Shown here piece after piece: positions 26,237 through 34,641 of a stretch of DNA of 64,000 nt; the first letter of the stretch is position 1; each line of letters opens with the position of its first letter. The notes under the pieces were generated by a model. It did not search any database. It was not told the DNA's origin and saw only the letters and a program-made list of their open reading frames with translations. The DNA is from Pseudoalteromonas luteoviolacea (lineage in GTDB: Bacteria; Pseudomonadota; Gammaproteobacteria; Enterobacterales; Alteromonadaceae). The translations under genes were made by a program, and so were the position numbers. The DNA lies in the NCBI RefSeq assembly GCF_021654285.1, contig NZ_JAKFZS010000022.1:43564-107563 (forward strand). The letters run 5' to 3'.

Positions 26237-27780
26237 CCTGCTTTCCTTTGTTGTTTAAGGTTAGACACTTTTCGCGCCCTATCGATTAAGTTGTAAACAC
26301 GGATCATGGCTCGCGCTGATGCTTCAACGACATCTGCAGCAAGACCTGCGCCGTGATATTGGCGACCATCACATTTTGCAATGATGTTCACCTGGCCAAG
26401 TGAGCTTGCTCCTTGACCTGTCGCCTCTAGGTTATATTCAATCATCTCTACAGCTTGACCTGTGATCCGCTCAATCGCTAAAAATGCAGCTTCGACTGGG
26501 CCATTGCCTGTCGCCGCTTCTTGAATGAGTTCACCGCCAAGGCTCATGCCCACAGTCGCACTGGCAATGGACTGAGAATTAGAAGATGCATTAACAAACT
26601 GTAACTGGTAAAACTCATCTTGTTCGGCAAGTTTATTAAAATAAATCATGGCCTCTAGGTCGTAGTCATACACAGTGCCTTTCTGATCCGCCAGCTCCAA
26701 AAAGCTGGTATAAAGCTGGTCCATATCGTAGTCATGTGATTGATAACCCAGCTCTGATAAGCGGTGTTCGATGACGTGTCTGCCAGAACGAGAGGTCATG
26801 TTTAGTTGGTTATTCGGCACGCCGACCATGTCTGGTGCCATAATTTCATAGGTATTTTGCGCTTTTAAAACGCCGTCTTGGTGAATACCGGAACTGTGCG
26901 CAAACGCGTTTTCACCCACAATGGCCTTATTTGGCTGTACCGGCATATTGCAAATTGTCGCTACTTGACGAGACGCGCGATAAATTTCTTCACTGCGAAT
27001 ATCTGTATGTACTTTTAAATGGTCTTCACGCATTTTCATGATCATCGCCACTTCTTCCAGTGAACAATTCCCTGCACGCTCCCCAATGCCGTTGATAGTA
27101 CATTCAATCTGTCTCGCGCCTGCTTGCACGGCGGCAATCGAATTTGAAACCGCTAAACCAAGATCATTGTGGCAATGCACACTCAATCTTGCTTTATCAA
27201 TATTTGGCACGTTGTTACGCAGATGGTGAATAATGGCTGAAAACTCATCAGGCGTGGTGTAGCCCACTGTGTCAGGTATATTGATAGTCGTCGCCCCCGC
27301 TTTGATAGCGCGCTCAACCACCTTACATAAGTCAGCATATGGCGTACGACCAGCATCTTCACAAGAAAACTCAACATCATCGGTATATTTTAAAGCTTGC
27401 CTGATTGAGCGCTCCGCCATATCGATGACGTCGTCTAGAGATTTACGTAATTTATGCTCTAAATGCAGTGGACTAGTCGCGATAAAGGTATGAATGCGAG
27501 GTCGCTCAGCCCCTTGTAACGCCAATCCACAGGCTTCAATATCTTTTGGCATTGCACGAGCCAAGCCACAGATAACAGGCCCCTTTACTTCATGCGCAAT
27601 ACGCTGAACAGCTCTGAAGTCAGCAGGACTCGACACTGGAAAGCCCACTTCCATCACATCGACATTCAGTCGACTTATGGTATGCGCTAACTGAATCTTA
27701 TCTTCTTCTGTCAAGCTCGCTTTCAGTGCTTGCTCGCCATCCCTTAACGTTGTATCAAAAATCCAAACCTTGTCCTGCAT
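26233..27780 (-). CDS. leuA: 2-isopropylmalate synthase
   Basis: 515 residues from ATG 27780 (MQDKVWIFDTTLRDGEQ), chosen because AGGAAATAGGA stands just before it; the frame stays open to 27849, but that extension overlaps the attenuator hairpin. It has the HMGL-like barrel motifs DTTLRDGEQ, HCHNDLGLAVSN and HSSGIHQDG, and a C-terminal LeuA regulatory domain that gives leucine feedback. It condenses acetyl-CoA and 2-ketoisovalerate, the committed step. First enzyme gene of the operon, under leader-peptide attenuation. Confidence 0.97.
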   Translation of the reverse strand: MQDKVWIFDTTLRDGEQALKASLTEEDKIQLAHTISRLNVDVMEVGFPVSSPADFRAVQRIAHEVKGPVICGLARAMPKDIEACGLALQGAERPRIHTFIATSPLHLEHKLRKSLDDVIDMAERSIRQALKYTDDVEFSCEDAGRTPYADLCKVVERAIKAGATTINIPDTVGYTTPDEFSAIIHHLRNNVPNIDKARLSVHCHNDLGLAVSNSIAAVQAGARQIECTINGIGERAGNCSLEEVAMIMKMREDHLKVHTDIRSEEIYRASRQVATICNMPVQPNKAIVGENAFAHSSGIHQDGVLKAQNTYEIMAPDMVGVPNNQLNMTSRSGRHVIEHRLSELGYQSHDYDMDQLYTSFLELADQKGTVYDYDLEAMIYFNKLAEQDEFYQLQFVNASSNSQSIASATVGMSLGGELIQEAATGNGPVEAAFLAIERITGQAVEMIEYNLEATGQGASSLGQVNIIAKCDGRQYHGAGLAADVVEASARAMIRVYNLIDRARKVSNLKQQRKAG

Positions 27781-27800
27781 TCCTATTTCCTCGCTCGCGC

Positions 27801-27833
27801 AAAATAAAAAACCCCGCTCGTTGGCGGGGTTTG
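27801..27833 (-). terminator. Attenuator terminator of leu operon
   Basis: On the minus strand ACCCCGC (from 27830 down) pairs with GCGGGGT (to 27811), loop of six, followed by TTTTTTATTTT. It lies between the leader peptide and leuA. The 5' arm CCCCGCC (27829-27823) can instead pair with GGCGGGG at 27869-27863 in the leader-peptide coding end, giving an antiterminator. Confidence 0.9.
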
Positions 27834-27857
27834 CTATCTGGTTGCTCATACACGCAA

Positions 27858-27929
27858 CTAAGCCCCGCCCTTATCTAAATTAATCAGTAAGAGGTTAAGC
27901 AAAGTTGTCAGTAACATGATGTTTTTCAT
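27858..27929 (-). CDS. leuL: leu operon leader peptide
   Basis: 23 codons beginning MKNIMLLTTLLNLLLINL and ending in GGA; eight of 23 residues are leucine, clustered before the stop. Its last codons contain the GGCGGGG that competes for the terminator arm. The expected behaviour is classical: a ribosome reaching the stop hides GGCGGGG and lets the terminator form, while stalling at Leu codons frees it and allows read-through into leuA. Too short for normal gene calling but strongly supported by content and position. Confidence 0.9.
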   Translation of the reverse strand: MKNIMLLTTLLNLLLINLDKGGA

Positions 27930-27950
27930 TGTGAGCAATCGTACCTGTTG

Positions 27951-27993
27951 ATGTATTAACTATGTTTTAGCACGTCCAAAAAGCACAGATCAA
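27951..27993 (-). promoter_or_regulatory. Candidate leu operon promoter
   Basis: On the minus strand TTGGAC (27979-27974) is followed after 17 bases by ATACAT (27956-27951). An alternative is TTGATC (27993-27988), 18 bases, TAAAAC (27969-27964). Either would start the transcript just upstream of the leader peptide. Chosen by eye only. Confidence 0.45.
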
Positions 27994-28149
27994 GCATAAA
28001 TTTTTCAATAACACTGAATAAATATCAGAATTTAAAAACAAAACCACCAAAAAAACCTGAAAAACAGGTTAAACAATGCATTGAAATGAAAATAAATATG
28101 AAGAGAGCCTACAAACTTCGCTTATGGGTAGATTAAATATTGTGTATAA

Positions 28150-28177
28150 AAAAACCGCCAAAAAGGCGGCTTTTCTA
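28150..28177 (-). terminator. Terminator after PKD/GlyGly-CTERM gene
   Basis: CCGCC (28155-28159) and GGCGG (28165-28169) form a short GC-rich stem; on the minus strand it is followed by a run of T residues. It lies 10 bases after the stop of the gene at 28180. Confidence 0.8.
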
Positions 28178-28179
28178 AT

Positions 28180-28911
28180 TTATTTTCGTCTTCGAAAGGC
28201 AAAGCATAATAAACCGAGCAAGCTCACAATACCTAAGCTGCCTCCTCCGCTGCTTTGCTCACCACGGTGACTGGCAGTGTTATCGGTGTTATCACTATCT
28301 GATGGTGTATCGCCATCGCCGTCACCATCGTCTGGGTCTTTGTCACCACCGCCGGGGTCTTTGTCACCATCGCCTGGGTCTTTGTCACCACCGTCTGAGC
28401 CGTCATCATCACTGGAGGTTACCGCAACCTCAACAGAAAGTGACTTTACAAGTATCTGCTGCCACAATACATTTAACGTCAATTCATGCGTGCCAACGTC
28501 ATCGAAAATATAATCCAAGGCTGAGTCGTCTTTTGGATCACCAAGTGACTGTCCATTTAAATACCATTGGTACCTAATGGAGTCCAACGGCTCACTTGAA
28601 GTGAGCTTTGCAACAAGCTTAGTTTGCTCTTCTACAGTGATTAATTGAGATAAGACAATGTCCAGACCTTCAATCTTTGGGGTGACCAAATCAACCACCT
28701 TTTCACTGTTCATCACCAAGGTGCCATTTTGATAAACTTCCCTTTTAACTGTGTATATTCCGACCCTGTCATATTGATGCTCAGGCTCCGCAAGATGTGA
28801 AACTGTTCCATCTCCAAAGTCCCAAAAATAGCCTAGGCTATCTTCCGCTATAGCATGCTGAGCACTTAAACAACATACAACAGCCAGTATCTTCCTTATT
28901 TTCCATTCCAT
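28180..28911 (-). CDS. Exported PKD-domain protein with GlyGly-CTERM anchor
   Basis: 243 residues. Signal peptide at about 1-22 (ending HAIA). A PKD fold follows (YFWDFGDGTVSH, then HQYDRVGIYTVKREV), then a second Ig-like stretch, an acidic low-complexity linker of D/G/K/P repeats (about residues 170-205), and a C-terminal sorting signal: SSGGGSLG, a hydrophobic helix, and FRRRK. GlyGly-CTERM tails are cut by rhombosortase and linked to type II secretion and surface attachment. No enzyme domain is present, so it may be an adhesive or structural surface protein. Ends before a terminator. Confidence 0.82.
   Translation of the reverse strand: MEWKIRKILAVVCCLSAQHAIAEDSLGYFWDFGDGTVSHLAEPEHQYDRVGIYTVKREVYQNGTLVMNSEKVVDLVTPKIEGLDIVLSQLITVEEQTKLVAKLTSSEPLDSIRYQWYLNGQSLGDPKDDSALDYIFDDVGTHELTLNVLWQQILVKSLSVEVAVTSSDDDGSDGGDKDPGDGDKDPGGGDKDPDDGDGDGDTPSDSDNTDNTASHRGEQSSGGGSLGIVSLLGLLCFAFRRRK
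28332..28394. repeat. Three 21-bp tandem repeats in linker
   Basis: Three consecutive near-identical 21-bp units (core GGGTCTTTGTCACCA on the plus strand) encode the repeated G-D-K-D-P-G linker of the GlyGly-CTERM protein. Such in-frame units can vary in number between strains and change linker length. Confidence 0.85.
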
Positions 28912-29191
28912 GAATTTATTCCAATTGCTAAATTTAATTATATTTCATCATGCCACTCTATATTTACATACAAAGCCACTGGCATTAAAACAACAAAGTC
29001 ATAAATATTATTTTTTATAATTAAAATAATATTGAACTAGGTATAGTGAGTTTATTTTTACCCACTTTATAGCCACCCACCTAATAACAAAAAATAACCC
29101 TATAAATCATACAAATAACCTCAACTTAATACCATAATTGAAATCATTCATATTGCTTTAATTTACTTTCTAAAAATTTTAATTTAGCATG

Positions 29192-29296
29192 ATGCCAGAT
29201 CAATTATTATACAATCAAAAATACTGTAAGGAAGCGGATTTTAATGTTTTTAAACTCTACAGAATGACTGTAGAGCATTTTTTATTAAATTCGTAA
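29192..29296 (+). CDS. Possible upstream small ORF overlapping leader hairpin
   Basis: A 34-codon frame (MPDQLLYNQKYCKEADF...) runs through the leader hairpin and stops 12 bases before the protease start codon, right at its AAAAGGAG site. No good ribosome binding site precedes it, so it may be chance. If translated, it would affect folding of the hairpin. Confidence 0.25.
   Translation: MPDQLLYNQKYCKEADFNVFKLYRMTVEHFLLNS
29255..29284 (+). terminator. Terminator-like hairpin in leader of M4 protease gene
   Basis: A perfect 8-bp stem CTCTACAG / CTGTAGAG (29255-29262, 29268-29275) with a five-base loop is followed by a T-run (29278-29283). It lies 25 bases before the start codon, a position suggesting either termination of upstream transcription or conditional attenuation of the protease gene. 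Confidence 0.7.
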
Positions 29297-29308
29297 AAGG
29301 AGATACAA

Positions 29309-31891
29309 ATGCGCATTGGTGGTTTCCCTGTCACTTTGGGAATGGTCGGTTTATCTTTAATTGGAGCTGGAAGCGTCCAAGCTGTCGAATTCAAGCCTTT
29401 AATTAATCAGACATATCTATGGAATTCGTCTACTTCGAACGCAATACTCACATCAACTTATTCAACAATACAAAATACAAACACGCAAACAGAACTCAAC
29501 ACACTCAATGCTTTAGAACACCGACTCATTAAAGTAAAAGGCGAGAAAATAAAATATGAACATTATCAATCTTACTTTAATGGCTACCCAATTATCGGTG
29601 CCAAATTTGTTCTCATCAATAATCACGAAAAAATTACCCAAGGTTTAGGTCAGCTCATCTCTTTAAATAATTCAAGCCAACTTATTAGTGATAAAATTTT
29701 TCAGCTTGATGATGAACATTTCTACGTAAGAATTGAGCGGACATTAAAAGCTACGGGGAACCCCGAAAGCTTTACTTTCAAAAAGGTATATAAAGCTTGG
29801 AAAGGGAGCCTTATTCCCACACTTTTAGTGCGAGTAAAATACAGCAATAAAATCGAAGAGCGACACTTTAATGCCGCTACTTTGCAATTGCTCGAAAAGA
29901 AGAGCGCAGTTGATAATCTGATGCCGGAAAATGCAGAGTATGTCGCTGCAGGTGGTATAGGTGGTAATGAGAAAGTCGGTGCAGTGTGTTATTCACCAAG
30001 TCTTGCCAGTATGACAAACTGCCTTAGCTACCAATTTAATCAAGACTCCACGCCAAGTACCGAGCTCATTTTTCACGACAATACACAAAACATCCCCCTG
30101 ATCTTCAGGGAGTTTGGCGGCTACCCTTTCATTGTGAAAAAAGTAGGCACCGAATGCTTCTATGAAAATCAATATGTTAAAACCATTGACTACCCTGTCG
30201 ATAAAAATGCAGCCTTCTCGTTCGATTGCAGCACTGGTACAGAGCACTTTGATAAAACTAAAATAGACGACTTTTATTGGCATCACTTCAGCTACTCAGG
30301 CATTAATGACGCACACTTTTATGGTGGCTTAGTCATGCAGTATTACCATAAACTTTTCGCACAGCTCTACCCCACACAGGTTAATGACTGCAGTGAATCA
30401 GGCTATTGCATTAAGCAGTTAATGCAGCGTGTTAGCAACGACTCATTGGGATCTCAACAAGCTTTTTGGGACGACACCTATACGAATTATGGCACAGGCA
30501 ATGGTGGGGCAACCACCTATTCCCATACCACCTTAAGCCTCATTGCCCATGAATCTGCCCATGCTATAACCTATTGGAATAGCGGCCTTGAGGGCAATGG
30601 AGAAGCAGGTGCATTTAATGAAGCATTTTCAGATATAGCCAGTATTGCTGTACTTGACTACTTTCAATCTGGGATGAGTGGCAGCTACTCTGCATCTCAA
30701 GCGTTTTTGGATCAAACATCTGATAATGGTAATGCATTAAAAGACAGAAAGTGGTGGTATGCCTGGGATGTGTTCAACGCCGATATTGCAGGCAGATATT
30801 TTGCACTGCCTTCTGCCGACGGAAAAGGCTTAGACCACCTATCCGAGCGTCAATCAGGAGAGTCTCACTATAATATCGCGGGTCTCTTTAGAAAGGCATA
30901 TTATGAACTAGTCAAATCAAAAAACTGGACTGTTGAAGAAGCCTTTAAGCTCTTTATAAAAGCCAATGTTGAATGTCTTCCAAGCAATGCCAGCCTAGAT
31001 GATGCCGCATTTTGCTTGATTTCCCAAGCATCAAATTTCAATGTCAATCGCACCGCAGAACAAGCACAAAGCGATGTCGATAACGTGCTTGTGTCGGTCG
31101 GCCTAACCGCTCAGAATTCCAATAAATCCACCTTTGATTTAGACGTGGTAGCACAATATGACGAGATTGCATTCAATCTAACAGCGATTCCTGTCAGTGA
31201 AATAGCACAAATCGATATCAGCTGGGGAGATGGTCATTCTGACTCTTGGTCACATGATAGTGCACAAGCCATACATCCTTTTCTAACACACAAAAAAGCC
31301 ATTGCGACTGATGCGCTCAATGTGTTTGAGCTCACAATAACAAAGCAAGACAATACCCAACTTTATGCTGCTAGGCATTACTTCAGTAAAAATTACGGCA
31401 GTTGTGCCCCCATTATTCATCAACCAAATATCTTGTTGTCTTCTAACGTGAGCTTAAATGAGACAGCTTTTGACCTGACGAACCACAGCTATCAATCGGT
31501 ATCCGCAGAGGCAGCCACAGTAAACCGCGATGCACACAACAGCCTCGTAGTTGGTGAGGAACTAAACGGAAAAGCTATCTCAGTGCTGCTAGACAGCAAC
31601 TATGATGGTACTTTCAGTGCCGATGAAATACTCACTCGAGATGCTTCCGTATCAAACGGTCAAATAACATTTACAATTGACAATCAAGTGCGCCCTGGCA
31701 AAACGATATTAAGAGTCGTTGCCGGTGAACAGTATGAGCACTTTGAAACATGTGGCTATTTAAGAAATGGGCAAATTGTCGATTTAAAAGTGCTGACGCG
31801 CCACACTGTAGAACCTACCTCCACTGATTTTGAATACACAATCCTAGAGAATAATAACGTTAAATTCACCAATATAGCGCCTAGCAGTTAA
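29309..31891 (+). CDS. Secreted M4 (thermolysin/vibriolysin-type) metalloprotease, short paralogue
   Basis: 860 residues; start ATG 29309 with an AAAAGGAG site. Signal peptide about 1-25 (QAVE). An FTP-type propeptide follows (YEHYQSYFNGYPIIGAKF). The catalytic domain has the zinc motif HESAH at 414-418, the third ligand in GAFNEAFSD, and the catalytic His in SHYNIAGLFRKAYYEL. A GEVED-like beta domain follows. The protein then stops at ILENNNVKFTN, exactly where the 1107-residue paralogue at 38944-42267 enters its PKD domain, so it lacks PKD and the final GEVED domain. M4 enzymes degrade proteins or activate toxins outside the cell. It converges on the toxin-like operon and shares a terminator region with it. 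Confidence 0.9.
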   Translation: MRIGGFPVTLGMVGLSLIGAGSVQAVEFKPLINQTYLWNSSTSNAILTSTYSTIQNTNTQTELNTLNALEHRLIKVKGEKIKYEHYQSYFNGYPIIGAKFVLINNHEKITQGLGQLISLNNSSQLISDKIFQLDDEHFYVRIERTLKATGNPESFTFKKVYKAWKGSLIPTLLVRVKYSNKIEERHFNAATLQLLEKKSAVDNLMPENAEYVAAGGIGGNEKVGAVCYSPSLASMTNCLSYQFNQDSTPSTELIFHDNTQNIPLIFREFGGYPFIVKKVGTECFYENQYVKTIDYPVDKNAAFSFDCSTGTEHFDKTKIDDFYWHHFSYSGINDAHFYGGLVMQYYHKLFAQLYPTQVNDCSESGYCIKQLMQRVSNDSLGSQQAFWDDTYTNYGTGNGGATTYSHTTLSLIAHESAHAITYWNSGLEGNGEAGAFNEAFSDIASIAVLDYFQSGMSGSYSASQAFLDQTSDNGNALKDRKWWYAWDVFNADIAGRYFALPSADGKGLDHLSERQSGESHYNIAGLFRKAYYELVKSKNWTVEEAFKLFIKANVECLPSNASLDDAAFCLISQASNFNVNRTAEQAQSDVDNVLVSVGLTAQNSNKSTFDLDVVAQYDEIAFNLTAIPVSEIAQIDISWGDGHSDSWSHDSAQAIHPFLTHKKAIATDALNVFELTITKQDNTQLYAARHYFSKNYGSCAPIIHQPNILLSSNVSLNETAFDLTNHSYQSVSAEAATVNRDAHNSLVVGEELNGKAISVLLDSNYDGTFSADEILTRDASVSNGQITFTIDNQVRPGKTILRVVAGEQYEHFETCGYLRNGQIVDLKVLTRHTVEPTSTDFEYTILENNNVKFTNIAPSS

Positions 31892-31907
31892 CCCAATCAC
31901 CTAACAA

Positions 31908-31974
31908 CAAAAGGGGCTTTGCTACCTCTTATACCAAAGAACAATAGTAAGCCCCTTATATCTGAGGGGTTTAC
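31908..31974. terminator. Bidirectional terminator between M4 protease and toxin operon
   Basis: Two alternative hairpins overlap: AAGGGGCTT (31911-31919) with AAGCCCCTT (31949-31957), and GTAAGCCCC (31947-31955) with GGGGTTTAC (31966-31974). They lie between convergent stop codons at 31891 and 32026 and could end transcripts from both sides. Confidence 0.6.
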
Positions 31975-32025
31975 TATATGAAACAAGGAAATAGATGCTG
32001 ATAAGCCTGTTAACTAGTGACAATT

Positions 32026-33096
32026 TTATAAACTTGCACACTCTGACAACCAAGGCTTTTCAAAACAACGTGATTTGAGTGCCTGTGCATCAGTAAGCTT
32101 GATTAAAGCCTGATCATAACGCAGCTGCGCCTGAGCTAACTCACCCTCTGTCGCCACGGTTAAAAATGCTTTGGCACGCTCTAATTCACGAACAGCCTGA
32201 CCATAATGACTATCCGCTTTTCGCCATGTCGCTTCATCAGCTTCCTGATTGTTCGCCATAATCCAATCCTGCGCACCATAGTGACCAGAGTCTTGAAAGC
32301 CTTTAACAACAAAACTGCGCGGTACTTTTTCCAATGAAGCGAGGTCTTTCACCAAACCATTATTGTCAAAGCTGTACGACACCAACTCGTGTAAGGTCTC
32401 TAAACAAGGGCTAATGTTACTGCCTCGACAATAAGTGGGGCGCTCATTGAGCTGTTTTTGCAACTTCTCTGGTAGTGGACCATTCGAATTTACATCAACA
32501 CTAAACACCGCGCTTTCTGCGTACTTCTCAATTTCTTTCACTTTGGTAATGGTCTTTTTAAAAAACAACAGCCTAATTTTTATCTTGATCACAAACCGTT
32601 TGTAGTCTTCTACCGTCTTGAAGTGAAGGCGCGTATTGACGAACAAATCACGTCCATAATTCACTTGATAAACAAAACTATGCCCGCAATCGCCAATATT
32701 AATGCCATTGATCAGTCCACGATCTTCAAGTGTGCTATAGCCTTCATCAAATTTCAGGTGTAACTGTGATGTCAAAGATAAACTGTCTGTTGCATTGCGA
32801 TGTGTCATTGAAGTGGACACACTGCCCGCAATAATAAATAGATTGATCCCGCCGTGTACTTCACCAAAAGTGCGTCGCCGGATCAGAGTTTCATCCACCC
32901 TTTGAAAATAGTTTAGACTGCCCGATAAATTTGAATGGTATTGAACATCTCCCTGCAAACAGGGTTGCCCAACTGTGTGCGTATTGAGATTGAAGGTCTT
33001 GCCCAAGTCTGTTGTTTTTACTTTTTCACTGTAATACACCTTGCCGTGAGCAACACAAGACAACAACGTGGCAATGGCTGCCAAGTAGATTTTCAT
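32026..33096 (-). CDS. Exported MACPF/CDC-like protein (third component)
   Basis: 356 residues from ATG 33096, preceded by AAGGAGCGGAT; a longer frame from 33114 lacks this site. Signal peptide about 1-18. The core shows the MACPF/CDC-like strand QVNYGRDLFVNTRLHF, resembling the YGR segment of cholesterol-dependent cytolysins, then KIKIRLLFFKK and a serine/glycine-rich strand before it (GSVSTSMTHRNATDSLSLTS). The C-terminal third is helical and Ala/Glu-rich (about 275-345), ending with two Cys. It shares the C-x-x-PC segment and gene context of the two larger stonustoxin-like proteins. Last gene of the operon. The fold call rests on pattern reading and is less certain than for its neighbours. 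Confidence 0.6.
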   Translation of the reverse strand: MKIYLAAIATLLSCVAHGKVYYSEKVKTTDLGKTFNLNTHTVGQPCLQGDVQYHSNLSGSLNYFQRVDETLIRRRTFGEVHGGINLFIIAGSVSTSMTHRNATDSLSLTSQLHLKFDEGYSTLEDRGLINGINIGDCGHSFVYQVNYGRDLFVNTRLHFKTVEDYKRFVIKIKIRLLFFKKTITKVKEIEKYAESAVFSVDVNSNGPLPEKLQKQLNERPTYCRGSNISPCLETLHELVSYSFDNNGLVKDLASLEKVPRSFVVKGFQDSGHYGAQDWIMANNQEADEATWRKADSHYGQAVRELERAKAFLTVATEGELAQAQLRYDQALIKLTDAQALKSRCFEKPWLSECASL

Positions 33097-33112
33097 ATCC
33101 GCTCCTTGAAAC

Positions 33113-33143
33113 AAGCCGTATAGGCCAAAAGGCTATACGGCTT
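33113..33143 (-). other. Intercistronic hairpin
   Basis: An 11-bp perfect stem AAGCCGTATAG (33113-33123) / CTATACGGCTT (33133-33143), extended by two inner pairs, fills the gap between two toxin-like genes. No proper T-run follows on the minus strand, so mRNA stabilisation or partial termination is more likely than a full stop. Confidence 0.7.
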
Positions 33144-33151
33144 TCTTCAGA

Positions 33152-34630
33152 TTATTGGGCAAAGGCATTGCCATAAGTGCTAAGTGCACCTTCACATAAA
33201 CGCCAGTTTAAAATCCCGCGCGCAGGTGCTGTGGCTTCAATAAAGGTAGGTGCCCAACGTAAATTACGAAAACGTGCACTTTCTTCTTCAGTGACCACAC
33301 CAGCCCTGACAGCTTCTTGTCTGGCTAACTCACACTGTTTCCAGTCTTGCTGATCAGTACTTGGCAGCTGTAAGTCCGTTACGTTATAACTTGCAGGGCA
33401 AGCTTTACCGCGCTGTACACAGGCATTCTTCATTTCTTGCACTTTGTTTTCACACGCATACCCAAACGGGTTATCGCGGCAAAACTGTGCTGCATTGAAG
33501 AAAAACCACGCATTGTCGTAAGCTAAATTCTTAATGCGCTCAACGGCAATACGCTGCGTTTCCGGTAAATACGCATAATAACTATTGAGTAGTTTGTCAG
33601 CGCGTTGCTCATCCAAAATCGCTTGCTTAAAGTCATCCTCAAGCTCAGTCGTCAACCACTTAGTCGCATTTCGCACAATTTGGTACTCAGGGACTAAGCC
33701 GCGCAGTGCCAGTGATGAGTTCTCATAGCGCGTGGTGTAATAACGCACAACGTTATAATCGCTCAAGCTGTTCAACTGTGAATTGAAGCCAGTTTTTGCA
33801 TATTTAACCGCTTCATAAAACATATCAAAACATGGCTTTGGATTATCCAAAGAACAGGTAATGATATTGTTTGGAATAATGCTCAACAATTGTTTCGGAT
33901 CCCCCCCTTGCTGTACTGCACGCACGGTGATTTTTACCGAAGATTTAGTTTCATCCTTCAAATATCTCAGCTGTCCGCCAACATTAAATACGCCACCATA
34001 TAAATCGACATCTAAATAACCGCCAATGTCAGACTTATCTTTGTTACTACCGTAATCGATTTTTAAATTCACCAATACATTGGCGCCGTATTCAACGCCA
34101 GTGACAAACTCATCGCCCACCAAGGTCTGAAGTTTGGTCTGGTGATTGTTCGCAATGTCATTACCCACTTGTGACAACACAAAGCCCTGATTTTGATTTT
34201 TAGGCAAGAACAAACGCTTTTTAGGTGTGCTTGCCGCACTGAAAGTATACGAACTGGAATACGTGCTAGACGCCATTTCTTTTGCTAAAGAGGCACCCGC
34301 AGATACGCGCACAACAGGAAAATTGACATCAACATCCACGCTGCCGTTTAGCGTATTGAGCATGTCATCGTAGCTCATATCTATACCGGTTTTAAACTTA
34401 AGTTCTGTGTTACCAAAGGTTTCATCAACCACCCCAGATACCGGCTGCACATTGAGAAAACGCTTCTTTTGACTGTCATACGCCGTACCAATCGCAACAT
34501 GATCGTTAATTAGTCCTGAGATCACAGAGCCTGATAAGTTTGAGCTTGAAACATCTGAAGCGGATGTCTGTGCTGCGACGCTTTGCCCAGTTAATGCCAT
34601 CGCAATAACTGATAAATAAATAGGTTTCAT
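33152..34630 (-). CDS. Exported stonustoxin-like MACPF/CDC-superfamily protein, large
   Basis: 492 residues, signal peptide about 1-20 (SVAAQ). The order of motifs follows the N-terminal domain of fish stonustoxins: an IGTAYDSQKKRFLNVQ opening (compare LGxxFxLGxLYD), a strand-helix region VDVDVNFPVVRVSAGASL with STYSSSYTF, the central VEYGANVLVNLKID strand (compare LYGANAFFVF), DIGGYLDVDLYGGVFNVGG (compare IQGxMEAxI), and a GGDPKQLL turn. A helical, Cys-containing C-terminal half follows (about 260-492). Such proteins insert beta-hairpins into membranes as pores. It is a paralogue of the 415-residue protein two genes upstream, and the GEVED protein gene lies 11 bases before it. Function is inferred from fold likeness only. 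Confidence 0.7.
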   Translation of the reverse strand: MKPIYLSVIAMALTGQSVAAQTSASDVSSSNLSGSVISGLINDHVAIGTAYDSQKKRFLNVQPVSGVVDETFGNTELKFKTGIDMSYDDMLNTLNGSVDVDVNFPVVRVSAGASLAKEMASSTYSSSYTFSAASTPKKRLFLPKNQNQGFVLSQVGNDIANNHQTKLQTLVGDEFVTGVEYGANVLVNLKIDYGSNKDKSDIGGYLDVDLYGGVFNVGGQLRYLKDETKSSVKITVRAVQQGGDPKQLLSIIPNNIITCSLDNPKPCFDMFYEAVKYAKTGFNSQLNSLSDYNVVRYYTTRYENSSLALRGLVPEYQIVRNATKWLTTELEDDFKQAILDEQRADKLLNSYYAYLPETQRIAVERIKNLAYDNAWFFFNAAQFCRDNPFGYACENKVQEMKNACVQRGKACPASYNVTDLQLPSTDQQDWKQCELARQEAVRAGVVTEEESARFRNLRWAPTFIEATAPARGILNWRLCEGALSTYGNAFAQ

Positions 34631-34641
34631 ATCATCTTTCC

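Larger units (their letters stand above)
28912..29308. promoter_or_regulatory. AT-rich divergent regulatory region
   Basis: About 400 bases between divergent genes, very AT-rich with many short A and T runs. It must hold promoters for the PKD protein (minus) and the M4 protease (plus). A terminator-like hairpin and a small upstream frame lie at its right end. No single -35/-10 pair stands out. Confidence 0.5.

Noticed and set aside
28277..28577. Plus-strand frames through the D/G repeat region
   Set aside because: Low-complexity products rich in Ser/Pro or His/Arg are shadows of the 21-bp repeats in the GlyGly-CTERM gene.
29309..31891. Short M4 protease as a pseudogene
   Set aside because: Signal peptide, propeptide, HESAH, third zinc ligand and catalytic His are all intact; only the accessory tail is missing.
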